A program made the translations under genes and the position numbers. The notes below the pieces were generated by a model, which ran no database searches, was not told the origin of the DNA, and saw only the letters and a program-made list of their open reading frames with translations. From Sulfuricella sp. (lineage in GTDB: Bacteria > Pseudomonadota > Gammaproteobacteria > Burkholderiales > Sulfuricellaceae): 12,063 nucleotides of DNA. This document shows positions 6,482 through 12,063 of the stretch, piece after piece (the stretch's first letter is position 1; each line of letters starts with the position of its first letter). Where the stretch lies: positions 1-12,063 of the forward strand of contig JAIOJM010000268.1 in NCBI GenBank assembly GCA_019911785.1, in the 5' to 3' direction.

Positions 6482-7126
6482 TCAGAACAGGTCTTGAGTC
6501 ACCTCTGCTGTCGTGACCACACTGGCGGCAGTCGCCGGGGCCGGAGCAGCCTCGGGAGCAGCGGCAACCGGGGCTGGCGCTGCCGTGACCACCTCGTCCT
6601 TCACAGGGACAGGAACCGCCGCTACCACGTCATCGACCGGAGCCGGTGCCGTGGCTAGAACCGCATCCAGTTCTTCGCCCGTTTCTTCATTTTCACCACC
6701 AGTACCGCAGCAACCTGTCTCCGGCAGATCGTCCAGCAGGGACGGCGTGGTGGGCTTGGCCGCCACGACCTTCGGCGGGGTAGGGGTACTGGCCTTGCCC
6801 AGAGTCGGCTTCTTGGATTTTTCGACAGCCTTCTTCTTGGCTTCATCGGCAGCCGTTTTGGCATCTGCTTCCGCCGCTGCCAGCGCCTCGCTCAAGGAAG
6901 AGGTCACGGTGCTGCGGGTGGTGAGCCATTGGGACAGGGCATCGGCCAGTTCGGCATCCAGTTCCTCTGGCATACATGTGCAGGAAAATGGGGTGACAAA
7001 GGCCGAATCTTCCTTGTCGCTCGTCTTGACCGGCTCGATATAGACCCTGATGCGGCCATCTTTTGCCGAGGACAACAGGATATGGATGCTGCGTTCCGCC
7101 AAAAGCGGTTGAAGTGCTTTGAACAT
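6482..7126 (-). CDS. PRTRC system protein E
   Basis: The start is the ATG at 7126, preceded by AGGAG at eight bases; the frame is open further upstream but only through the clamp gene. The 214-residue product has an N-terminal domain (residues 2-70, FKALQPLLAERSIHILLSS to SQWL). Next comes an Ala/Lys/Glu-rich likely coiled-coil or single helix (about 76-107), then a long Ala/Pro/Val-rich, probably disordered tail with a Cys-Cys in TGCCGTGG (139-140). The extreme C-terminus is TQDLF, which resembles the short motifs by which proteins bind bacterial sliding clamps. The gene just upstream encodes such a clamp. The molecular role of protein E is not known. Confidence 0.85.
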   Translation of the reverse strand: MFKALQPLLAERSIHILLSSAKDGRIRVYIEPVKTSDKEDSAFVTPFSCTCMPEELDAELADALSQWLTTRSTVTSSLSEALAAAEADAKTAADEAKKKAVEKSKKPTLGKASTPTPPKVVAAKPTTPSLLDDLPETGCCGTGGENEETGEELDAVLATAPAPVDDVVAAVPVPVKDEVVTAAPAPVAAAPEAAPAPATAASVVTTAEVTQDLF

Positions 7127-7148
7127 TTGCGAATCTCCTTTATTGGTG

Positions 7149-7183
7149 CGGGTTACAGAGACATTTTGCCTATCTGAAACCCG
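7149..7183 (-). promoter_or_regulatory. Imperfect hairpin in the leader between the clamp gene and PRTRC E
   Basis: CGGGTTACAGA (7149-7159) and TCTGAAACCCG (7173-7183) form an 11-bp stem with one mismatch around a 13-base loop. No T-run follows on the minus strand, so it does not look like a terminator. It ends about 22 bases before the ATG of protein E, close to its ribosome binding site. It could be an mRNA processing or stability site, or a binding site for a regulator. Confidence 0.3.
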
Positions 7184-7208
7184 ATTTGCTGGATTAACTT
7201 TTAACGGT

Positions 7209-8333
7209 TTAGGAACGCAGGGGCATGACAACGGCGAGGGGATATTCCATGTCCTTTGGACGCACGGTAATTGCCCCGGCAGAGCCGGAATACCCGATGC
7301 GGATGCCTTCGGCAGAGGAGCCGATGGTATTGACCGCATCGGACAGGAAGTCGATGTTGAAGCCGATTTCGCAGGGCGTGTTCGAGGTGGATACAGAGTC
7401 AACCTCGCAGCGTCCGGCATCGCCCCGCGAAATGGCGGTCAGACTATTGGTGAAAGTGATTTCAACCTTCTTCTTGAGAACGTCCTTGTTCTGGCCGTCC
7501 TCAATGGTCGCACCAAGCATGGCGAGGGCATCCCGCAAGCGGTTGGTGGCGATGTCCACGGTATCTTTGGTGGCAGGGATAACACCGCGCCAATTTGGAA
7601 ACGCGCCGTCAATACCGTTGGCCAGCAGCACCGTGGAATCCTCGAAGGTGAACTGCACGTCTTTGGCTCCGATGGTCAGGGTCACGTTGCCGCCTTGAGC
7701 CAGCAGCTTCTTGGCGAGGAGCGCGGATTTGCGCGGCACGATGACGTTGCGCGGAGCCAGCGTATCGGCTCCCTGAATCGGTTCATGGGACACGACCATG
7801 CGGCTGCCGTCCGTACTGACCAGCCACAAGCCATCCTTGTCGAAACTGAACAGAGCACCATTGAGGAATACGCGCAGATCGGCGCTGCTCATCGAACTGG
7901 ATACATCCCCAATCATTTCAGACAGGCGATGTGCCGCCATCGTAATGGACATGCGCTCCCCCTTGGCCTGAACCATGCGGGGGTAGTCGGCGGCAGCCAG
8001 AGTCGGTAGACGGAAACGAGAACGACCGGATTTGACCAGCAGCGTACCCTTGCCCTCGACGCTGATTTCAATGTCCTGTTTATCCGGCACCGCCCGAATC
8101 AGGTCGTGGAAACGGCGCACGTCAACGGCGATTTCCCCGCCAGACTTGATCTCGCAGGGAGATAGCGCCCGCGCCAACATCCCGGTATCACTGCATAGCA
8201 GGGAGAGTTGCCCGCTATTCGTTGTTTTGAGTAACACCATGCCAAGCATGGGGATCGTGCCGCGAGTATCGGCAGCGCCAGCTACCAGCGCGAGGTGAGA
8301 AACGAGCCGTTCTTTGGTTGTACTGATCTGCAT
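7209..8333 (-). CDS. DNA polymerase III beta subunit homologue (sliding clamp)
   Basis: The 374-residue protein matches bacterial beta clamps in length (about 366) and shows their three-domain order: ADTRGTIPMLGMVLL in domain 1, LPTLAAADYPRM before domain 2, then DGSRMVVSHEPI, VIVPRKSALLAKKLL and the end YPLAVVMPLRS. The chromosomal consensus C-terminal end is MPMRL, so this copy has a changed tip (MPLRS), part of the peptide-binding area. Clamps encircle DNA and tether polymerases and repair factors. The start at 8333 has AGGAG six bases upstream. It is the first gene of the operon, 82 bp ahead of PRTRC E. An accessory clamp beside a plasmid-maintenance cassette suggests use in element replication, but which partners it recruits is unknown. 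The symbol dnaN is withheld because this is probably not the housekeeping copy. Confidence 0.93.
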   Translation of the reverse strand: MQISTTKERLVSHLALVAGAADTRGTIPMLGMVLLKTTNSGQLSLLCSDTGMLARALSPCEIKSGGEIAVDVRRFHDLIRAVPDKQDIEISVEGKGTLLVKSGRSRFRLPTLAAADYPRMVQAKGERMSITMAAHRLSEMIGDVSSSMSSADLRVFLNGALFSFDKDGLWLVSTDGSRMVVSHEPIQGADTLAPRNVIVPRKSALLAKKLLAQGGNVTLTIGAKDVQFTFEDSTVLLANGIDGAFPNWRGVIPATKDTVDIATNRLRDALAMLGATIEDGQNKDVLKKKVEITFTNSLTAISRGDAGRCEVDSVSTSNTPCEIGFNIDFLSDAVNTIGSSAEGIRIGYSGSAGAITVRPKDMEYPLAVVMPLRS

Positions 8334-8378
8334 GATTTTCTCCTATGGTTAGATGGGAAGCGGCTTGTAGCCACGTCA

Positions 8379-8407
8379 TCCATAGGTAAAACGATACAGA
8401 GCAGCAA
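8379..8407 (-). promoter_or_regulatory. Likely promoter of the clamp-PRTRC operon
   Basis: On the minus strand TTGCTG (8402-8407) and TATGGA (8379-8384) are separated by 17 bp. The -10 element lies about 45 bp upstream of the clamp ATG, which fits a short leader with the AGGAG site. Matches are moderate (4-5 of 6). Confidence 0.4.
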
Positions 8408-8687
8408 CCAGTTTTTCTCGGAAAAGTAGAACCCGGCAGCCCATCTGCAATGGACAATCCTGGGGAAATTATTGAGAGAGCCGAAGGATGCGTGGGCATT
8501 ACGAGAATGAATTGTGAGCCAACTGCGTATTCCGATGAAAATTGCCACTCATAACGATCGCAAACCCGCCACCTATTCCAGTGGATTCCAGCATTGACGA
8601 ATGGTTGTTATTCGAAATGGCTACTGAGTACTATCGACCACAACTGCCTGATGATGTTTTCATGGGCAATAGCGGCTTACAGTTCAT

Positions 8688-8709
8688 ATTGTGTTGAAAA
8701 ACTCTTTTT
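8688..8709 (+). repeat. Left terminal inverted repeat of the MITE-like element
   Basis: Starts ATTGTGTTGAAAAACTC and pairs with 8884-8905 with one mismatch (G/C at the fourth position). Its TGTTGA supplies the in-frame stop that now ends the interrupted gene. Confidence 0.65.
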
Positions 8710-8883
8710 CTGAGGGGTGCTAAAAATATGCCAAATGCTGCTACCTTCAAAGAAGGCAATCAACTACCTGTGTTGTGGAGGAGTTAAGCACTCTGCAGTG
8801 AACGATCATGTTCCACATGACCCCCGGTACGTCCATCAAGAGAAAATCGATCTAAGCGGCTAGAATTTTTTCAAGGCGCCTGA

Positions 8884-8905
8884 AAAAAGAGTTTTTCAAC
8901 AGAAT
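8884..8905 (-). repeat. Right terminal inverted repeat of the MITE-like element
   Basis: Reverse complement of the left end, reading ATTCTGTTGAAAAACTC on the minus strand. The flanking AAGTTCAT is the second copy of the target duplication. Confidence 0.65.
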
Positions 8906-8950
8906 AAGTTCATAAAGCAGCCGGTCGAGAAAATTTGACGGCTGCCTGCA

Positions 8951-9013
8951 ATTCGGCCAAAGCGGCCGTCAATGATGTGGCGATGCAATGACTGCAGCCC
9001 GCTATGAGCGGAC
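8951..9013 (+). repeat. Long inverted repeat, left copy (about 62 bp)
   Basis: This segment, with the core CAATGATGTGGCGATGCA followed by CTGCAGCCCGCTATGAGCGG, is repeated in inverted orientation at 11799-11860. I count about ten mismatched or unpaired positions, mostly at the outer end and at a 4-versus-3-base difference in the middle. Weaker similarity continues for about 20 bp outward. The two copies bracket the helicase gene. Similar AAGCGG...CCGCTATGAGCGGAC text resembles dispersed intergenic repeats of proteobacteria, so it may be an old repeat family rather than transposon ends. Confidence 0.65.
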
Positions 9014-9080
9014 GTTTCGCATGATCATTATGCTGCCGATTATCTGTGGACACTACGAGGCTTTGACGCCAGGCTTTCGT

Positions 9081-11678
9081 TTAGGCCACCCTTACCAAGT
9101 GATCACGCGCTGGCCGCGCGGCAAGCCAAGCGTAGAGGCTGGGTGCATCAGCGCGAACCTCGCTCAGCGCCTCGGCAGCTTGAGCCCTCCAAGCTAGGTC
9201 GCCAGGCTCCCGGAAGCTACGCCTGAGTTGGCGCACCGTTACCAGGGCTGTTTCCGCCCACTCGCGGAACTCGCCAAGATCCCAGTGTGCTACCCGCCCG
9301 AGATGGGGCATAGCACCATCCTTAGCCTTCTTCGCCGGGGTCACGAGGACCGGCTGGATCGATGCGCCCGCTGACGCCGGGACATGTTCCCGCATCCAGT
9401 CTGGATGCGAAGCAGCCTGTCTGGCCTTAGTGGCGTCGATGACTGTGGTATCGCCCTTGGCGTTCGCGTGATCCTCGAACACAAGTGCGATGCCGCCCAC
9501 GATCCACCACGGATCCGGCGACGCATCACTTTCACGCTTTCCTGCCGAGAAGCCCAAGTGCTCGCCGAGCAGCACTTGAGCCTGCTCGAATCTGTCGCCA
9601 TCCTGGAGCCCCTCACGAATCTCCCTCTCACGCGCCGAGAACCCCCGGTTGTGCAACGTACCAAGCTTGACGAGCTGTGCCTCAAGTTGCTCCACCTGAA
9701 GCATGACGTTAGTCTTATCCTGATCTTCGGCGCTCAGAGTAGTGGCTGCATCGCCCCGCGCCAGGGAGATGAGCCACGGGATACCGGTGGCAGCTTCCTT
9801 GGCCTTTCGATATTGGGCGCGTGCATGTACGTCGAAACCGGCCTCCCCGTCTGCCGCCGCCTGTTCTGCGGCCGCGCCGGCTAGGTAGTGCCATAGTGCC
9901 CTATAGCCGCGCAGCCCACTGTCGGTCAGTCCGCCCAGAATCTCTCGGGCCGATTCGTACGCTTTGGCATAGTCCTCATTCCACATGGACGTCTGCCAGG
10001 CAATCTCGTGGGCAACAACCCCCTCCAGTTGATCCATGGCCGGAAACTCCGCTTGAGTAACAGCTTCGCGCATTTCTAGAATACCCTGGTTGGCTTCCTC
10101 CCAGCCTTGGTCATGCTCAAGGAAGGTGTCGAAGTTATCGAGAATTTCCTTCGCATTGACCTGAGTGGACTGATCGATACCGAATTCGAGTTCCGCCTGC
10201 AACTCAGGGTGAAAATACGAGCGACGCTTGCGATCGGTGAGGTAGGCCGGCAAGTCCTCGCCCGTCACGACGACAGCAGAGTAGTCGTTGAGACCCCGGG
10301 TGCACCGGCCGATAGCCTGAAGCACCCGCGTCTGCACACGTTCGTTGAACAGCATGCTAGCGCCCATGCGATTCATCAGGAAGCGCTCCTGAAGGTTGGT
10401 CGCTCGGGGCAGACCCTCAACAAACAAAAGCCGACAGTCGTCTTCAGGAAAGTCAATGCCGTCGTAGCGGTTAGCAATCACGGCGACGGCTTGCGCGGAC
10501 TTTGTGAACTCCGCCTTGCTGCTCTCAAGATCCGCCGCGGAGAAGACCGGGTATTTGAGTTCCTTGATCACATCCTCAGTAATCTCATCAGCGTCGGCCT
10601 TACTTGGCGTCAGTACCAAGCTGCGCCCCGCTTTGCCCATCAGCTGTCGACGCAGATTCAGGGTGTCCTCCTCATTGAGCGACTTCTCGGGGAAAATGAA
10701 GAAGCGTCGACCGATGCCCTGCCGATCCCAACCTTCTGGAATAGGCAGCCGCTTGATGTTGGATCGCCCGGTCAATCGCTCAAGGTCGCCTCCAGCTCCC
10801 AGGGTGGCCGACATGAAGATACGCTGCGTCGCATTGGCGAACGGCCCATGCGACCAAGTCGGAGGGATGAGGGGACGCAGCAGCACCTCCGAGGAAGACA
10901 CGTAGAGCTGGCATCCGCGAACGTGATCCGCCAGCATCCGCCAGACAAACCGCTGGTTGGCCTCATGGATGTTCTCTGAGATGGCAGCACGAAGCTCGTC
11001 AGCGATCTCGATTAGCTTGTGGGTCGGAATTTTGTCGACCCAGCTTGCGTCGTCAACGCTTTGCCAGCTCCCGGTCAACCGCGTGAAGTTACCTTCGGAG
11101 AGAACTCCTTTAAGCACACCTGCTACCGCCTTGAATAAGGTCTTATCGCTCTCCTCGAAGCTGCTGATCCGCATCGTCCATTGGCTGGCTATGTAGTTCT
11201 CCGCAGCGTGCGCATCGTCGACGATGATGACATCCGGGTTCTCGAAGAACGGATTGACGTTGAACAAGCTATTGTAGGTCGTCACAGCCACACGCTCGCC
11301 GTCCATATAGGCAGTCTTGGCCTCCGGAGTGTAGTTCTTGACCGTGCCGGTGAAGGCTTCTACCGTCAGCCCATATTTCGCCGACGCTTCTTCAGCCACC
11401 TGGTTCACGAGTTGCCTCGTCGGACACAGGTAGACGACACGCTCGTGGAACTTTCGACGGCGCCATTCGGCCAGGAGGAGCCCGACCAGCGTCTTTCCGC
11501 TACCCGTCGGCAGTTGCAATGCCACATCGGACGCCTTGAGCGCATGGGCCACGTAGTTCCGTAGCACTTGACCTTGATGGTCGAATAAGCTGGCATGCTT
11601 GCGGCGAGGAAGGTCACGAAATAGTCGATCCGGGCTTTCCGGCACGGTGGCGTGGGACGTTGGTTTTTTGAAAGCCAT
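9081..11678 (-). CDS. Large SF2 helicase, XPD/DinG-like (865 aa)
   Basis: The start is the ATG at 11678 with AAGG nine bases upstream; a GTG at 11717 is in frame but lies inside the likely promoter. Helicase motifs are complete: Walker A PTGSGKT (57-63), Ia CPTRQLVNQ (85-93), II VDDAH (153-157), III MSATLG (289-294), V ANRYDGIDFPEDD (402-414) and VI QAIGRCTRG (454-462). Motif II DDAH and the GIDFP and GLP segments resemble the XPD/DinG branch, but the four iron-sulfur cysteines of XPD are absent between Ia and II. Residues about 500-865 form a long, mostly helical extension I do not recognise. It should translocate on or remodel nucleic acid using ATP. The gene stands alone, bracketed by inverted repeats. 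A defence or repair role is possible but unproven. Confidence 0.85.
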   Translation of the reverse strand: MAFKKPTSHATVPESPDRLFRDLPRRKHASLFDHQGQVLRNYVAHALKASDVALQLPTGSGKTLVGLLLAEWRRRKFHERVVYLCPTRQLVNQVAEEASAKYGLTVEAFTGTVKNYTPEAKTAYMDGERVAVTTYNSLFNVNPFFENPDVIIVDDAHAAENYIASQWTMRISSFEESDKTLFKAVAGVLKGVLSEGNFTRLTGSWQSVDDASWVDKIPTHKLIEIADELRAAISENIHEANQRFVWRMLADHVRGCQLYVSSSEVLLRPLIPPTWSHGPFANATQRIFMSATLGAGGDLERLTGRSNIKRLPIPEGWDRQGIGRRFFIFPEKSLNEEDTLNLRRQLMGKAGRSLVLTPSKADADEITEDVIKELKYPVFSAADLESSKAEFTKSAQAVAVIANRYDGIDFPEDDCRLLFVEGLPRATNLQERFLMNRMGASMLFNERVQTRVLQAIGRCTRGLNDYSAVVVTGEDLPAYLTDRKRRSYFHPELQAELEFGIDQSTQVNAKEILDNFDTFLEHDQGWEEANQGILEMREAVTQAEFPAMDQLEGVVAHEIAWQTSMWNEDYAKAYESAREILGGLTDSGLRGYRALWHYLAGAAAEQAAADGEAGFDVHARAQYRKAKEAATGIPWLISLARGDAATTLSAEDQDKTNVMLQVEQLEAQLVKLGTLHNRGFSAREREIREGLQDGDRFEQAQVLLGEHLGFSAGKRESDASPDPWWIVGGIALVFEDHANAKGDTTVIDATKARQAASHPDWMREHVPASAGASIQPVLVTPAKKAKDGAMPHLGRVAHWDLGEFREWAETALVTVRQLRRSFREPGDLAWRAQAAEALSEVRADAPSLYAWLAARPARDHLVRVA

Positions 11679-11697
11679 GAGGGATAACCTTGTAGAA

Positions 11698-11727
11698 TAT
11701 GCTCGGTGAGACCGCACAGTATGTCAA
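11698..11727 (-). promoter_or_regulatory. Likely promoter of the helicase gene
   Basis: On the minus strand a perfect TTGACA (11722-11727) is followed after 18 bp by AGCATA (11698-11703), or after 20 bp by CATATT (11696-11701). A separate TATAAT lies at 11737-11742. If TTGACA is used, transcription starts below the GTG at 11717, supporting the ATG at 11678. Confidence 0.4.
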
Positions 11728-11798
11728 TTGCAAATAATTATACTCCGTGTAGTTAAACCGTGTTCTTCAACATTGGCGGCGATAAGCGCATTGGAAAA

Positions 11799-11860
11799 GT
11801 CCGCTCATAGCGGGCTGCAGCGCTGCATCGCCACATCATTGACGTCCGCTCAGGCCGAGA
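11799..11860 (-). repeat. Long inverted repeat, right copy (about 62 bp)
   Basis: Inverted partner of 8951-9013. It shares GTCCGCTCATAGCGGGCTGC and the block around TGCATCGCCACATCATTGAC. It lies about 120 bp upstream of the helicase start, so the helicase and its promoter are enclosed between the two copies. Confidence 0.65.
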
Positions 11861-11898
11861 ACCGGAAGGCCGCCGCAATTACCCGGATGGTCTGGAAT

Positions 11899-11930
11899 TC
11901 GGCCTTATGCAAAGCTTTGCATAAGGCCGA
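11899..11930. repeat. Perfect 32-bp palindrome
   Basis: The half-site TCGGCCTTATGCAAAG is followed without spacer by its exact reverse complement. Inverted half-sites of this size are typical of recombinase or repressor binding sites. As RNA it would form a spacer-less hairpin with no T-run after it. GCCGATTAT at its right shoulder (11926-11934) recurs at 9035-9043, on the other side of the helicase gene. Confidence 0.6.
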
Positions 11931-11945
11931 TTATGCACAGTGCTC

Positions 11946-12026
11946 GATTATGTGAAGTGAAGGACTAGAATACGCACCAATCGCTGATTGGCAGTGGCAA
12001 TCACGAATTTTGACCTTCACATAATC
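11946..12026. repeat. Inverted repeat pair GATTATGTGAAG around a small hairpin
   Basis: GATTATGTGAAG (11946-11957) and CTTCACATAATC (12015-12026) are exact inverted copies 57 bp apart. Between them lies a small stem CCAATC/GATTGG with loop GCT (11977-11991). No open frame of note crosses 11861-12063. The arrangement resembles an attachment or terminal site of an integrase-type mobile element whose genes would lie right of the window; this is inference. Confidence 0.45.
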
Positions 12027-12063
12027 ACCGAGCCCTCAGGCCGTCCACCTGTGAGCAAGGCGG

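Larger units (their letters stand above)
8688..8905. mobile_element. MITE-like element, 218 bp, with 22-bp terminal inverted repeats
   Basis: The ends at 8688-8709 and 8884-8905 are inverted copies matching at 21 of 22 positions, sharing TGTTGAAAAACTCTTTTT. They are flanked by CAGTTCAT (8680-8687) and AAGTTCAT (8906-8913), a near-perfect 8-bp direct repeat expected from target duplication. The interior has no long open frame, so it is non-autonomous or a deletion remnant of an insertion sequence. The parent family is not recognised; an 8-bp duplication fits several IS families, IS66 among them. Confidence 0.65.
8450..8938 (+). pseudogene. Remnant of a small plus-strand gene, frameshifted and split by a MITE-like insertion
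   Basis: Coding-like text appears in successive plus-strand frames. The pieces are MDNPGEIIERAEGCVGI... (8450-8554), SQLRIPMKIATHNDRKPATYSSGFQH (8514-8597) and VDSSIDEWLLFEMATEYYRP... ending GNSGLQFILC (8581-8697). The last piece is stopped by the left inverted repeat of the element at 8688-8905. If that element and one target-site copy are removed, the frame continues past FI into KQPVEKI and stops at 8936-8938, which supports a real former gene. I do not recognise the family. The 8514-8597 to 8581-8697 step needs one frameshift, and the first piece may be chance. It faces away from the clamp gene. Confidence 0.45.

Noticed and set aside
7149..7183. Hairpin before PRTRC E as a rho-independent terminator
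   Set aside because: No T-run follows on the minus strand and the genes on both sides appear to form one operon.
6482..7420. Longer form of PRTRC E starting at 7420
   Set aside because: The extra N-terminus is encoded inside the clamp gene; the ATG at 7126 has a near-ideal ribosome binding site and gives the expected domain start.
7119..8009. Plus-strand open frame (296 aa) opposite the clamp gene
   Set aside because: Shadow of a strongly recognised clamp gene; composition is typical of antisense to GC-biased codons.
8988..9197. Plus-strand frame of 69 aa downstream of the helicase
   Set aside because: It begins in the inverted repeat and runs antisense into the helicase end; no supporting signal.
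10107..10979. Plus-strand open frame (290 aa) opposite the helicase
   Set aside because: Antisense to the conserved helicase core, no independent evidence.
1..12063. CRISPR array, tRNA or rRNA
   Set aside because: I found no regularly spaced short direct repeats and no tRNA-like or rRNA-like sequence on reading both strands.

Overview
The window looks like a plasmid or plasmid-derived integrated element of a proteobacterium. Coding GC is moderately high, start sites mostly carry AGGAG-type ribosome binding sites, and gene content is that of accessory DNA: a PRTRC cassette, a plasmid-type sliding clamp, a TnpB-only insertion sequence and several short mobile or repeat structures. No chromosomal core gene, rRNA or tRNA is visible, so the genus cannot be named.

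Almost all real genes lie on the minus strand, so transcription runs from high to low coordinates. From 8333 down to 2765 there is a compact operon: a DnaN-like sliding clamp, then PRTRC proteins E, C, a 73-residue unknown, F, B, A and ThiF. Most junctions in the second half overlap (10 bp, about 29 bp, then two 4-bp ATGA overlaps). The cassette carries the parts of a bacterial ubiquitin-like conjugation pathway: a Ub-like protein ending in glycine (C), an E1-like adenylyltransferase (ThiF), an E2-like protein (B) and a JAMM peptidase (A). PRTRC protein D and the ParB-related protein, usual companions, are not in the window.

After ThiF the operon is interrupted by an IS200/IS605-type element that carries only tnpB (about 1170-2670). 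Two small unknown genes (796-1182 and 417-605) follow. Between them lies an AT-rich stretch with three DnaA-box-like 9-mers, a candidate origin. A rho-independent terminator at 354-375 closes this transcription unit, and a separate gene with a WGR-like look runs off the left edge.

The 747 bp between the clamp gene and the helicase hold no intact gene. They carry the clamp promoter, remnants of a small plus-strand gene in shifted frames, a 218-bp MITE-like element (22-bp terminal inverted repeats, near-perfect 8-bp target duplication) inserted in that gene, and one copy of a roughly 62-bp repeat. A second, inverted copy of the repeat lies at 11799-11860, so the two copies bracket a large XPD/DinG-like SF2 helicase gene (9081-11678, minus). 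To the right are a perfect 32-bp palindrome and another inverted repeat, resembling sites used by site-specific recombinases. The right side therefore looks like a later addition next to the PRTRC operon.
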